Shown here: positions 8,980-17,973 of the stretch, one piece after another
Numbering within the stretch: the stretch's first letter is position 1
How the letters are laid out: every line of letters begins with the position of its first letter
Origin: Leptospira vanthielii serovar Holland str. Waz Holland = ATCC 700522
GTDB lineage: Bacteria > Spirochaetota > Leptospiria > Leptospirales > Leptospiraceae
Length of the DNA stretch: 64,000 nucleotides
Direction of reading: 5' to 3'
Assembly: GCF_000332455.1 (NCBI RefSeq)
Contig: NZ_AOGY02000077.1
Coordinates: 124,001-188,000, forward strand
Made by a program: the position numbers and the translations under genes
Notes under the pieces: model-generated
What the model was told of the DNA's origin: nothing
What the model saw: only the letters and a program-made list of their open reading frames with translations
Databases searched by the model: none

Positions 8980-9663
8980 ATGAAAAAAATTCAATATTGT
9001 TTCGCTCTTTTGGTCTTATCTTTTTTCATGAATTGTGAAATGAAACCTGTGGATGATATCTACGGTCTAAGCCCGGAAGAAACCAGTCAACTGATCGCAG
9101 GTATCTTAGCCAACCAAGGTCTCAGAGACAATGGTAATGGAACTGTGACAGATCCAGTAGCCAATTTAGTTTGGCAGAAATGTACGCACGGTCAAGTTTA
9201 CCGTCCGGGAAATAACGATTGTTTGGGAGCACCACAAGGTTCTATTTTGAATCCGAACGACGTGGCCCGTGCAGGTGCAGCCCAGGTTGCATATTGTGAT
9301 TCCAAAACACATGCGTGTAACTCGATTGCGTTTCCACAAGTGCTCCAAGGTTTTTCCTCAATTTCAGTCGCTGGCTCTAGCGAATTGTATGGGGCTTGCC
9401 AAAACAGCAATTATTTAGGTGCTAGTTGGAGAGTTCCGACTGTGGCCGAATACCAAAGGTTAGTGGTCCCAGGTCGTGCAGCGACCCTCCAATACTTTCC
9501 TTCCACCCAGGAAGAGGACTACTGGACCGCTTGGTCGAATAACGAAGATATCCCAGGGGAAACAGCACATGCGATTTCGTTTGACCGACAATCTTACGGA
9601 GTGCAGAGGAACGTAGTAAAAACACAAAGGAATTATGTCCGTTGTGTTCGCACCGGCCCTTAA
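8980..9663 (+). CDS. DUF1566 (Lcl C-terminal domain) lipoprotein
   Basis: The start at 8980 is chosen because it has a strong GGAGG ribosome site and gives a lipoprotein signal peptide (MKKIQYCFALLVLSFFMNC); a longer frame from 8905 would overlap the upstream gene. The 227-residue product has the DUF1566 pattern: GNGTVTDPVANLVWQKC near residue 50, WRVPTVAEYQ near residue 150 and a C-terminal NYVRCVRTGP. Such domains are common in surface lipoproteins of spirochaetes and other Gram-negatives and have a C-type-lectin-like fold; the ligand is unknown. It probably works at the outer membrane together with the preceding barrel. Confidence 0.85.
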   Translation: MKKIQYCFALLVLSFFMNCEMKPVDDIYGLSPEETSQLIAGILANQGLRDNGNGTVTDPVANLVWQKCTHGQVYRPGNNDCLGAPQGSILNPNDVARAGAAQVAYCDSKTHACNSIAFPQVLQGFSSISVAGSSELYGACQNSNYLGASWRVPTVAEYQRLVVPGRAATLQYFPSTQEEDYWTAWSNNEDIPGETAHAISFDRQSYGVQRNVVKTQRNYVRCVRTGP

Positions 9664-9680
9664 ATACGCAATTTTCACTC

Positions 9681-9708
9681 ACTCTCCTGATCTTTCAGGA
9701 GAGTTTTC
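9681..9708 (+). terminator. Intrinsic terminator
   Basis: A perfect 10-bp stem (ACTCTCCTGA at 9681-9690, TCAGGAGAGT at 9695-9704) with a TCTT loop is followed by TTTTC. It ends the Omp85/DUF1566 transcript. Confidence 0.88.
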
Positions 9709-9783
9709 GCTTTCCAAAAAACCAATTTCCTACTAATATTTTCTGATAACAAACCGAAGTACCCATTAGGTGGTGAGGTTTCC

Positions 9784-10497
9784 ATGAGAATTGACGAGTC
9801 TCCATTCAGTCGTATGAATGTAGATCTTTTAAAAGATCGCCGGGTGAACTATGCCGGTCATGGACAATTGGAAACTGCCCCAGAATCCCTATCTGCCTTA
9901 CATGTCATTTCGCATGAACTCGGACATGCAGCCGAATTCAAAAACGAAGCCTTCCGTGAAGGGCGAGATGTACAATCTGTCCAAGTAAAAATCAACTATG
10001 AGCTCCGAGATGGTCGAATGGTGGCTGTGAGTGGAGAAACCCACGCAGTCACTCGCCCAAAAGCGAAATCGGAAGAAGATCCCGCACTGACTCCTTACTC
10101 AGATGGGAAGTCCATAAAGGACCTTTTCCAATTGAAAGAGGATGAAGATAAAAAACCCAATTCGAAAGAGAAAACCAAATTAAATCCCAAGGAGTTAATA
10201 CAAAAATCTCATGAAAAAGAATTGGAATCTAAAATTAAAGAACTCGAAACACGACTAGAATCTGAAAAAACAAAAAAGTCATCCTCCAACGTTCATTCGG
10301 CAGAACGATTGAAAGAAATTGAATCAGAAAAAAAACGTTTGGAAGAAGAAGTGAGACTCATCCGGGTGAAAGAACAATTGAAAGAAACTTTTGCCCTACT
10401 CACAGACTTTCGTAAAATGATGACTTCTAATTTGTTTGGAATGATGAGTATACAAACCGAATCTAATGTTGGTAATTATTTAGACACCTTTGTTTGA
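9784..10497 (+). CDS. SprA-related protein with HExxH zinc motif and coiled-coil tail
   Basis: The 237-residue protein has an HVISHELGHAAEFKNEA segment (about residues 40-56) containing HELGH, a canonical zinc-metalloprotease helix motif. This matches the SprA-related family, in which the motif is conserved but proteolysis has not been shown to my knowledge. From about residue 115 the chain is very rich in Lys and Glu and forms a predicted coiled coil up to residue 205. There is no signal peptide, so it is probably cytoplasmic. It overlaps the 3' end of the convergent engB gene by 18 bases. The substrate is unknown. Confidence 0.7.
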   Translation: MRIDESPFSRMNVDLLKDRRVNYAGHGQLETAPESLSALHVISHELGHAAEFKNEAFREGRDVQSVQVKINYELRDGRMVAVSGETHAVTRPKAKSEEDPALTPYSDGKSIKDLFQLKEDEDKKPNSKEKTKLNPKELIQKSHEKELESKIKELETRLESEKTKKSSSNVHSAERLKEIESEKKRLEEEVRLIRVKEQLKETFALLTDFRKMMTSNLFGMMSIQTESNVGNYLDTFV

Positions 10498-11109
10498 CGG
10501 AATCATATTTTCTACTATAAACTCGCGTAACTCTCCAATACCCCTTCCTGTTGTTGCGGAAAGATAAAAAACTCGAAAGGGAATCCCAATTGCATTCATA
10601 GCTGTTTCCATTTCTGTGCGCACTCGGTGTTGTTCACTTTGATTTAGTTTGTCTATTTTGGTTCGGATCACCACAGGTTTGATTTTTTTTTCCATGGCAA
10701 CTTCAATTGTAGAGAGTTCTTCTTCTGGGAATTCCCTTTGTGAATCACAAAGGATAAATAGAATTTTTAAATTTTGCCATGTATTTAGGAACCCTTCCAA
10801 AAGTTTCATCATATCCTTATGTTCTTTGTGGGATGCCTTTGAATAACCAAACCCCGGTAAGTCGATGAGATTAAATCCTACCTTAGTTCTGAAAATATTG
10901 ATGAGTTTCGTTTTTCCTGGAGTTCTCGAAACTTTGGCGAGTCCCCTATGGTTTGAAAGTGCATTGAGCAAACTTGACTTTCCTGAGTTGGACCTTCCCA
11001 TAAAAGCGATGGAAGGAATGGAGTCCAATTCTTCCTTTTCATTTAGGTTGGCAATGGAAGTGAAGAATTTAGTTTCCGGAAAGGGAATTTCTTTGGAATA
11101 CTTGTGCAT
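10480..11109 (-). CDS. engB: Ribosome biogenesis GTPase EngB (YsxC/YihA)
   Basis: The 209-residue GTPase has the P-loop GRSNSGKSS (residues 38-46), a G2 threonine in RTPGKTK, the G3 motif DLPG (83-86) and an RTKIDK motif (G4, about 150-155), with the usual EngB length. EngB assists assembly of the large ribosomal subunit. It is the last gene of a three-gene minus-strand operon (SpoIIE phosphatase, tilS, engB); the tilS stop is five bases upstream of its ATG. Confidence 0.93.
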   Translation of the reverse strand: MHKYSKEIPFPETKFFTSIANLNEKEELDSIPSIAFMGRSNSGKSSLLNALSNHRGLAKVSRTPGKTKLINIFRTKVGFNLIDLPGFGYSKASHKEHKDMMKLLEGFLNTWQNLKILFILCDSQREFPEEELSTIEVAMEKKIKPVVIRTKIDKLNQSEQHRVRTEMETAMNAIGIPFRVFYLSATTGRGIGELREFIVENMIPSNKGV

Positions 11110-11114
11110 CTAGT

Positions 11115-12415
11115 TCACCTTTCCAAATAGATTCGTTTGGGATAATTCTTTTCGCTTTTCGAAAAGAGGGAAAACAAAATTTGAATGGGTTCTCCGTCAA
11201 AATAGAGAATAGGAATGTAGGTTCTAAGGAAAAAAGGAATTCCGTTTTCTCTCATACATTCTGAAATTTCCTTATTTCCAGAGCGAATTTGGATCTTTTG
11301 ACCATGGTGCCAAGATCCAAGACTGTATTTTCCGGCTGGATCAGAAAGTTTGAACTTGTTTTGATTCCATTCAATGCAAAGGTTATCACCTTCCCGATGG
11401 GAGACTGCTTTTTTAAAAGCAGGAGATTTTTTATCAATGATGAAAAGATCACCAAACTTTGATTTGTATAGAAAACAGTTTTTGTTTTCTAAAAAAGCTC
11501 TTTCCCCTTCCGATTGTAAATGGAAATTATCAAATCCTGATTTGTATAAAGGATAATGTCCAAGTAACTTTAAATGAAAATCAATCAGTTCCTTTTTGGA
11601 AGATAAATTGAGACTTGTCCAGGTTTCGTGAGGGATACGAAAGATATGAGGTTCTTGTTTGGAAACGGATTCTTTTTTTAAATCAAATTTTAAATTGAGT
11701 TGGGAACGATCATGGAAATTCCAATAGATTTTGTGAAAGTTCCAATTTTCTTTTTCTAATACAGGAAGTAAGTCCATTCTAAGTCGGTTGCGTTTGTAGA
11801 CCGGATCTTTGTTGGATTCATCTTCAAAAACTTTCATGTTGTTCAATACAAACTCATAGAGTAAGTCTAACTCTTTATCTTCAAAAAAAACTAACGGTAA
11901 AAAACGTTCCCCATCAAAGGGGGGGAGTGTAAAAAATGCTTTTTTCCCACCTCCCCTTGTTAGGTGTAGAAAAATGGATTCGGTATAGTCTTTACAGTGA
12001 TGACCAGTAAGAACAATAGCAGGGATTCTATCGGTAATTTTTTTAAGTTCGTGGTAACGAATGAGCCTTCCTGTTTCCTCTAATCCCTTTTTTAGTTTGA
12101 GAGATAGATTTGGGATTTTTTTTTTACAAAATGAAAGGGGAATTCTGTAGATTTTAAAAATTGAAATAATTCGTTTTCTTCCGTTTCAATGGAACGAATT
12201 CCATGGGATAAATAAAACAGAGTGGGTGTTTGGATATGGTAAGTTTCTTTTAGATATTTAAAAAACAGAACGAGAATTGAGGAGTCTTTCCCTCCGGAAT
12301 AGGCAATGAGAAACTGCGTTTTGTTTTCGGCCCAAAGTGTCGGAAGTTTGTTTCCCATTCTGGTCAGGGCAGTTTCAAAAAGTTTTGTGATTGGAGTGGG
12401 AATTTCTGGGATCAT
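11115..12415 (-). CDS. tilS: tRNA(Ile)-lysidine synthase, interrupted by a one-base frameshift
   Basis: The enzyme modifies C34 of tRNA-Ile(CAU) with lysine. The N-terminal part (from ATG at 12415) has the PP-loop SGGKDSS at residues 40-46. That frame stops at 12092, just past an A10 tract (T10 on the + strand, 12116-12125). In the -1 frame the coding continues without a break through a TGHHCKDYTES motif, the RGGG loop and EDESNKDPVYKRNRLR, to a normal C-terminal domain ending at 11115. Joined, the product is about 433 residues, the usual TilS size. One extra A, or a -1 slip on the A tract, restores the frame. As TilS is normally essential, a sequencing error or productive slippage is likelier than loss. 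Its ATG overlaps the phosphatase stop (ATGA). Confidence 0.85.
12116..12125 (-). other. A10 homopolymer at the tilS frameshift (candidate slippage site)
   Basis: Ten A residues on the coding strand sit exactly where the reading frame of tilS changes. Eleven A would give one continuous frame. The tract is long enough for RNA polymerase slippage and contains A AAA AAA heptamers suitable for -1 ribosomal frameshifting. Confidence 0.6.
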
Positions 12416-14340
12416 ATCTTCCTTACTGCTACCATAGTGATATCGTCGTGTTGTTCCTGTTCTTTGACAAATTCTTTTAGTTCCGAATAGATCCTCTCGA
12501 GTATGTTTTTTGGCTCTAGTGGGATAAAGGACAGAAAATTAGATTTTAATTGGGACTCTCCAAACTCTATCCCATCAGAGTTTCTTGCTTCTGTGACTCC
12601 ATCTGTGTAAAGTAAAATGGTGTCACCTGAATCAAATTTCAATTTGGACTCGTTACGGAAGGCCGAAATATCGGGTTGGATTCCGAGGATCACTCCTTCT
12701 GTTTCGATGATAGAAAGAGATTTTGAGCCTGCTTGGTAATGATAGAAATTTCCATGTCCGGCGCCAGAGTATTGCACTTCACCAGTGACTAAATTCCACC
12801 TAAGTAAAATCATACTCATAAACCGGGGGGTGATGGCTTCCTTATAGCTAGTATAGAGATAACTATTGATATCGTTTAGGATCTCCCAAGGTGAATCTTT
12901 TACACGAACAAGGGAATGTAGAATGGTCCGGACGGTTGCCATAACAAGACCTGCGGCAACTCCTTTTCCACTAACATCTCCGATACAAATAAATAGTTCG
13001 TTTCTGTTAGGTGAAAGTATGAAATCATAGTAGTCTCCACCAATCCCACGAGCCGGTACCATAAAACCACCGAAGGAGAACCCTTCGGCTTCTGGAGCTT
13101 TTCTAGGTAAGAGGGTACTTTGGATTTCTTTTGCAATTTCAATTTCTTTTTCCAACCTTTCTTTATTCGAAAGGTTTTGGTATAAATTGGAATTTTCCAT
13201 AGTGATTCTTGCCAAAGAAACAAAGGCATTCAATGCTTCTATTTCATCATGGGGAAATCGATTTTCTTGTTTGGTGAGAATGAAAACACAACTGGTTCCG
13301 TTTTCCAAAGTGAGTGGAAAAACCATAGATTCCTTTCCTTCGATCCCGAGTGTAACCAAACTAGAATGGGTGGTTGGATTTAGCGTAATGGTTTCTTTGG
13401 TTTGTAATAGAGAAAAAATTTTATCTATGTCGATGGATTCTGTTTTTGTATGGATTTGGTGGTTTTCTAAATCTCGATAGAGTTTGAATACTTTTGCTTT
13501 GGAAGATTCGGTTGTTCTTTCGATGAGACAGGTCAGAGTGGATTCCACAATACCTGAAAGAGTTAAAAGAATCATACGAATCATTTCATCGTGATTGTTT
13601 AAGTAGAGTTGGCTTAAAGTTAATGCTGCGGTATGCAAACTCTGAAAGTTTTTGGATTGGTTTTCTGATTTGGAAAATAAAAGAGAATTTCGCAGTGATA
13701 CGGCAAATTGACCCACTACAAGTTGTAAAATTTCTTGATCTTCGAAAAAGTCTGAGTAGTCCTCCTCTTCATAGTCAATAGTTACCATTCCCACAGCAGT
13801 ACTCGCGTAAAGAATAGGAATGACGAGTTGTGATTTTGTTCCTGTGAGTTTTGAATAGAATTCATAAAACGGATGACTTTGTTCTGAAAATTTATAAAAA
13901 CAAGGTTCCCCTTTTGCCATCGCTTCAATCAAAACACCATAACTCAAATCATAATCCAAGGTGATTCGTTTGATGGCTCTTTGTAAGGTCTTTTGTCTGC
14001 TTGAATAGTAGGCAAGTTTAATCTCACCTAACTCTAGGTTTGTGATGAAAACGGCAACCTTATCGCGTTTCAAACGGATGGATATAAGTTCCGTAAACCT
14101 TTGCATCAATTCTTCCAACCCCATGGAAGAATTGAAAAGGGAAAGATTGTCCAAAAGAAATTCCGTTTTCTCTTTAGAGCTTAGGATGTTTTTCCCAATC
14201 CGTGCGATTTTTCTTTTTTCTAAAATCCATTCCCGATCACAGGTTTGGCAGAAGAACCGTCCATTTTTTGTGATCCCATTGGGGAGCTGCGGTTCGGCAC
14301 AGAGCAAACAAATCCGATCGTCAGTGGGCTCACGGTTCAT
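12412..14340 (-). CDS. GAF-domain SpoIIE-family (PP2C-type) phosphatase with zinc-ribbon N-terminus
   Basis: The 642-residue cytoplasmic protein begins with two CxxC pairs (Cys11/14 and Cys31/34) forming a zinc ribbon. A GAF region follows (about 70-220) and probably a second (about 240-390), then a linker helix and the SpoIIE serine phosphatase domain from about 410 to the end. Phosphatase metal motifs are visible: GGDYYDF (about 435), GDVSGKG (about 455), TDGVTEARNSDG (about 577) and HDDITMV near the C-terminus. RsbU-like proteins of this class act on anti-anti-sigma factors after sensing a small ligand or partner. It heads an operon with tilS and engB and is divergent from a sigma-54 activator that also carries GAF domains. 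Confidence 0.9.
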   Translation of the reverse strand: MNREPTDDRICLLCAEPQLPNGITKNGRFFCQTCDREWILEKRKIARIGKNILSSKEKTEFLLDNLSLFNSSMGLEELMQRFTELISIRLKRDKVAVFITNLELGEIKLAYYSSRQKTLQRAIKRITLDYDLSYGVLIEAMAKGEPCFYKFSEQSHPFYEFYSKLTGTKSQLVIPILYASTAVGMVTIDYEEEDYSDFFEDQEILQLVVGQFAVSLRNSLLFSKSENQSKNFQSLHTAALTLSQLYLNNHDEMIRMILLTLSGIVESTLTCLIERTTESSKAKVFKLYRDLENHQIHTKTESIDIDKIFSLLQTKETITLNPTTHSSLVTLGIEGKESMVFPLTLENGTSCVFILTKQENRFPHDEIEALNAFVSLARITMENSNLYQNLSNKERLEKEIEIAKEIQSTLLPRKAPEAEGFSFGGFMVPARGIGGDYYDFILSPNRNELFICIGDVSGKGVAAGLVMATVRTILHSLVRVKDSPWEILNDINSYLYTSYKEAITPRFMSMILLRWNLVTGEVQYSGAGHGNFYHYQAGSKSLSIIETEGVILGIQPDISAFRNESKLKFDSGDTILLYTDGVTEARNSDGIEFGESQLKSNFLSFIPLEPKNILERIYSELKEFVKEQEQHDDITMVAVRKI

Positions 14341-14405
14341 CCTAAGCCAAGGTATTTGATTTCTTTTTTCATTAGCTACAAGAATTTCCTGCAGATCCGA
14401 GAAAC

Positions 14406-14422
14406 CTGGTACGATTCATGCT
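14406..14422 (+). promoter_or_regulatory. Candidate sigma-54 (-24/-12) promoter
   Basis: The sequence CTGGTACG-N4-ATGCT (14406-14422) keeps the invariant GG and GC with the exact ten-base spacing of RpoN promoters; the consensus is TGGCACG-N4-TTGCW. It points at the sigma-54-dependent activator gene starting at 14588, leaving a leader of about 150 bases. A perfect 12-base palindrome, TTTCTGCAGAAA, lies at 14446-14457 near the predicted start point. Confidence 0.45.
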
Positions 14423-14587
14423 TAATCTATAAGCAAAAGTTGTTTTTTCTGCAGAAATCGGAAGGATGTCGGTAATTATGATTAAAAAATGGTTTATTTG
14501 TTCAAAAAATAGGCATACTGTTTTGGTCACCAGCAAGGTCCTTCTGTATTCTTTCGAGGCAGAGCGTAATACTAAAGAGCAAGAACT

Positions 14588-16705
14588 ATGAGCGTGAAAA
14601 AATTTAATCCCATCCAATCCATCCATGAAGTAGCAACCGCTATGAATTCCACCCAAGACCCGGACGGGCTTCTTGAACTTATTTTGGATCGATGCATCCA
14701 AATCTGCGGTGTGGAGTCAGGATCCCTGATGCTCATCGATGAAAAACATGGGGTTCTGGATGCGGTCACCTCTCGTGGGATGAACCAACAACTGCTTCGC
14801 GAAACCAAACTCAAAATTGGGCAAGGGATTACAGGAATGGCTGCCTCTACGGGGAAAGCAAAACTTGTTAACGATGTTTCAAAAGATCCAGACTATATTC
14901 AGGTTAAAGAAGAAATAAAATCAGAGTTAGTTGCCCCCATGATTGTGGAAGACGATATCATTGGTGTCATCTCACTTGACTCAAACCGTCTGAATGCTTT
15001 TACGGCGGAGATGTTAGAAATTGTAAGTGTTCTTGCAAACCAAGCCGGACAAATTTTCAAAAACCTTCAAACCATTCGCAGTTTAGAACAAAGGACTAAA
15101 ATCCAAGCAACACTCATTGAGATTTCCAAAGTGGTTAGTTCCACATTAGACCAGAATGAGGTTTTTGATTCCATCATGGTCACTATGGAAAAATCCCTTC
15201 GTTTGGAAAAAGGGAGTATTGTATTATTTAATAAAGAAGAAGGGCTACTTCGCATCGTTGCGGCATCGGGTCTTTCTCCAGAAGAAATTGATAAAGGAAG
15301 TTACCAACCAGGTGAAGGTATTACTGGAAAAGTATATGAATCTGGGGAACCGATCATCATTGAGTCTGTCGCAAGTCATCCAGATTTTTTAAACCGAGTA
15401 GGATATCTTTCGCATTTTAAACATGATCCACATAATGTGAGTTTGTTGTGTGCACCAATTCTAAGTGAGCAAACCATGTTAGGTGTTGTGAATGCATTTA
15501 TTGTTCAAAACAAACATACGGATTTAAAATCTTATTTAGACTTTTTGCAAGTGGTTGCATCCATTATCTCTCAATCGATCAAAATCCAAAATTTAGTTGA
15601 AGAAGCAAAAAAAGAAATTTCTCGTGAAAATATTCAACTCAAAAGAGAACTAAAAAATAAATATAAGTTTGGATCGCTCATTGGAAAAGCTGCGAGTATG
15701 GAGAAAATGTTTGAAAAAATCCAACTGGTTGCGGATTCAAGAGCATCGGTTTTAATCACAGGAGAATCGGGAACAGGAAAAGAGATGATTGCCAATGCAA
15801 TTCATTACAATAGTTCGCGTTCTGAAAATCCATTTATCAAAATCAACTGTGCGGCAATTCCTGAAAACTTACTGGAAAGTGAACTTTTTGGTCACAAAAA
15901 AGGATCCTTTACCGGTGCGGTTACTGATAAAAAAGGAAAGTTTGAATTAGCAGATACCGGGACTATTTTTCTAGATGAAATAGGTGAAATGGATTTAAAC
16001 CTACAATCTAAATTGCTTCGTGTTTTGCAAGAGCGAGAGATTGAAGCGATTGGTTCTGTGAAGGCCAAAAAAGTAGATGTAAGAATCATTGCAGCAACCA
16101 ATGCTGAATTGGAACAATTGGTTTCTGAGAAAAAATTCAGAGCCGACCTTTTTTATCGATTGAATGTTGTAAAGATCAACACACCACCGTTACGTGATCG
16201 AGTGGAAGACATCCCACTCCTCATGAATCACTTTTTGGAAAAATACACGAAAGACAATAATAAATTAATCAAGGGCATTTCTCGGGAGGCATCTAAACTC
16301 CTTTTAAAATACCGTTGGCCAGGTAACGTTCGTGAGTTGGAAAATGTCATTGAAAGGGCAGTGGTTCTTGCTCAGGACGAGATACTCAGCGAGGAAGATT
16401 TCTCTGATATTTTAGCAAGTTTGGAAGATTTACCAGAAAACACTACAGAAGTGACTCAACTCAATCATGTGGAAACCACACCTGGTGCGGAACCTTTGGA
16501 TTTGGGATCGGGACGATTGACATCAGGGCAATTAGATGGTCTAGACGGTCGTGCTATGGAAATTGTTGTGAGCGAAGTAGAATCCCGACTCATCCAATAT
16601 GCAATGAAAAAGTTCCGTTATACCAAAACTCGTGTCGCCAAGTTTTTAGGAATCAATCGAAACACCTTGGATAAAAAAATCAAAGAACTGAATATCGAAT
16701 ATTAG
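14588..16705 (+). CDS. Sigma-54-dependent transcriptional activator with two GAF domains
   Basis: The 705-residue protein has two N-terminal GAF domains (about residues 10-150 and 175-340), an AAA+ domain (about 370-600) and a Fis-type helix-turn-helix at the C-terminus ([20 protein letters not shown]). The AAA+ part shows the Walker A GESGTGKE (392-399), the Walker B LDEIGEM and an R-finger region ([11 protein letters not shown]). The sigma-54 contact loop reads GSFTGA (439-444) instead of GAFTGA, a variant known in some members. The architecture is like NifA/FhlA, so an unknown small signal probably binds the GAF part. A candidate sigma-54 promoter lies upstream. Its targets are not evident, but the divergent GAF-phosphatase operon shares its upstream region. 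Confidence 0.93.
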   Translation: MSVKKFNPIQSIHEVATAMNSTQDPDGLLELILDRCIQICGVESGSLMLIDEKHGVLDAVTSRGMNQQLLRETKLKIGQGITGMAASTGKAKLVNDVSKDPDYIQVKEEIKSELVAPMIVEDDIIGVISLDSNRLNAFTAEMLEIVSVLANQAGQIFKNLQTIRSLEQRTKIQATLIEISKVVSSTLDQNEVFDSIMVTMEKSLRLEKGSIVLFNKEEGLLRIVAASGLSPEEIDKGSYQPGEGITGKVYESGEPIIIESVASHPDFLNRVGYLSHFKHDPHNVSLLCAPILSEQTMLGVVNAFIVQNKHTDLKSYLDFLQVVASIISQSIKIQNLVEEAKKEISRENIQLKRELKNKYKFGSLIGKAASMEKMFEKIQLVADSRASVLITGESGTGKEMIANAIHYNSSRSENPFIKINCAAIPENLLESELFGHKKGSFTGAVTDKKGKFELADTGTIFLDEIGEMDLNLQSKLLRVLQEREIEAIGSVKAKKVDVRIIAATNAELEQLVSEKKFRADLFYRLNVVKINTPPLRDRVEDIPLLMNHFLEKYTKDNNKLIKGISREASKLLLKYRWPGNVRELENVIERAVVLAQDEILSEEDFSDILASLEDLPENTTEVTQLNHVETTPGAEPLDLGSGRLTSGQLDGLDGRAMEIVVSEVESRLIQYAMKKFRYTKTRVAKFLGINRNTLDKKIKELNIEY

Positions 16706-16713
16706 GATTAATT

Positions 16714-17514
16714 TCAGTTGGTTGGTTCTGGAAAATGATTCAAATGATGAATTGGACCAGTCCGTATTTCATCTTCTAATGTTAGGTGAAGGTATTCTTT
16801 CGCAGAACCAACGGCTTCGGGTAAGTTTTTTCCATGAGCAAGGAAGGACGTAATCGCAGCGGAGTAGGTGCAGCCAGTGCCGTGGGTATTTTTGTCTTTT
16901 AAGAATGGTTTGGAAAAAATATAAGACGATTTGCCATCGAACAAAACATCAGTGGCTTCCGTTGCGTTTGGTAAATGTCCTCCCTTTAAAAGAACAGGAA
17001 CTTTGTATTTTTGAAATAATTTTTCTGCCATAGGAACCAATTGGTCATATTGCTGAATTTTTTCACCGAGAAGTAGTGACGCCTCATCTAAGTTAGGTGT
17101 GATTAATTTTGCTAATGGTAAAAGATCTTTGGTTAAAGATTGAATTGCATCATCTTTTAAAAGTTTGGCACCACTTGTGGCAACCATCACCGGGTCAAGG
17201 ACCAGTTGTATGTCAGGGTTTTCGGAAAAAAAATCGGCAACAGTTTGTATGATATTTGCCGAATATAACATTCCCGTTTTTGCTGCTTTGATAGGAAAGT
17301 ATCCTACTACTGCTTTTAGTTGTGCGGAAACAAAGTTTGGAGAAATTTCAAAAATATCGCTCACTCCATCGGGATTTTGAGCAGTTAAACAAGTAAAGAC
17401 AGTCGTTCCAAAAGAAGCGAGAGATGAAAATGTTTTTAGATCCGCTTGGACACCAGCACCACCACCTGAATCGGAACCAGCAATTGTTAAGGTAATGGGG
17501 AAATTTTTTTTCAT
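16714..17514 (-). CDS. thiD: Hydroxymethylpyrimidine/phosphomethylpyrimidine kinase
   Basis: The 266-residue kinase phosphorylates HMP and HMP-phosphate for thiamine biosynthesis. It has the N-terminal motif [12 protein letters not shown], a QADLKTF segment and the C-terminal anion-hole motif [12 protein letters not shown]. The start at 17514 is preferred to the in-frame codon at 17541, since the former directly follows the stop of the upstream gene (TAATATG) and gives the usual N-terminus. It is translationally coupled to the alkyltransferase-like gene. Convergent with the sigma-54 activator, with an eight-base gap. No TPP riboswitch was seen upstream. Confidence 0.92.
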   Translation of the reverse strand: MKKNFPITLTIAGSDSGGGAGVQADLKTFSSLASFGTTVFTCLTAQNPDGVSDIFEISPNFVSAQLKAVVGYFPIKAAKTGMLYSANIIQTVADFFSENPDIQLVLDPVMVATSGAKLLKDDAIQSLTKDLLPLAKLITPNLDEASLLLGEKIQQYDQLVPMAEKLFQKYKVPVLLKGGHLPNATEATDVLFDGKSSYIFSKPFLKDKNTHGTGCTYSAAITSFLAHGKNLPEAVGSAKEYLHLTLEDEIRTGPIHHLNHFPEPTN

Positions 17515-17515
17515 A

Positions 17516-17854
17516 TTATGGAAACCATCCGTACTTGTCAAAATTTAAGCGATCCTCGTTTAAATCAAAGATAACACCTTCTGATTGTAGGATTTTTTTC
17601 TGCAAAGAAGCACGGATACCATCACCTCGAAACGAAATTCTACCTTGGGCATTGATCACTCGTTGCCAGGGGATTTTTTGTTCCATTTCTTTTTTGAGTG
17701 CGTTCAAAGCATATCCTACGGCCCTTGCGGCTCTGGGACTTCCCAGAAGTAAAGCAATGTGTCCATAAGTAGTTACCTTTCCCTTGGGGATCTTTTTTAC
17801 GACCGCATAAACAGAATCGTAAAAATTCGTACTTTTAGTTTTGGCTGTGTCCAT
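17516..17854 (-). CDS. Alkyltransferase-like protein (ATL, MGMT family without active cysteine)
   Basis: The 112-residue protein is the DNA-binding domain of O6-alkylguanine-DNA alkyltransferases. It has the helix-turn-helix and arginine-finger region ([14 protein letters not shown]), but in place of the PCHR active site it reads PWQRV. Loss of the acceptor cysteine with gain of Trp is the hallmark of ATL proteins, which bind O6-alkylguanine and pass it to nucleotide excision repair. The gene ends one base before thiD, so the two share a transcript although their functions are unrelated. Confidence 0.88.
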   Translation of the reverse strand: MDTAKTKSTNFYDSVYAVVKKIPKGKVTTYGHIALLLGSPRAARAVGYALNALKKEMEQKIPWQRVINAQGRISFRGDGIRASLQKKILQSEGVIFDLNEDRLNFDKYGWFP

Positions 17855-17891
17855 TGAATTTGGATTTATATCCTAATTATTTAATTTAAGC

Positions 17892-17933
17892 GGATTCAGC
17901 AATTTAGTGCAATAAAAATGGTAAGCTGAATCC
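17892..17933. promoter_or_regulatory. Inverted repeat upstream of the DUF455 gene
   Basis: GGATTCAGC (17892-17900) and GCTGAATCC (17925-17933) form a perfect 9-bp inverted repeat separated by 24 bases, 41 bases before the ATG of the DUF455 gene. It could be an operator pair or a stem-loop; no T tract follows closely enough for a typical terminator of either neighbour. Confidence 0.4.
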
Positions 17934-17973
17934 ACTTTCTTTTATAAATTTTTATATAAAAGTCATCATTGAA

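Noticed and set aside
17515..17541. Longer thiD start
   Set aside because: It would overlap the end of the ATL gene and add residues not seen in ThiD.
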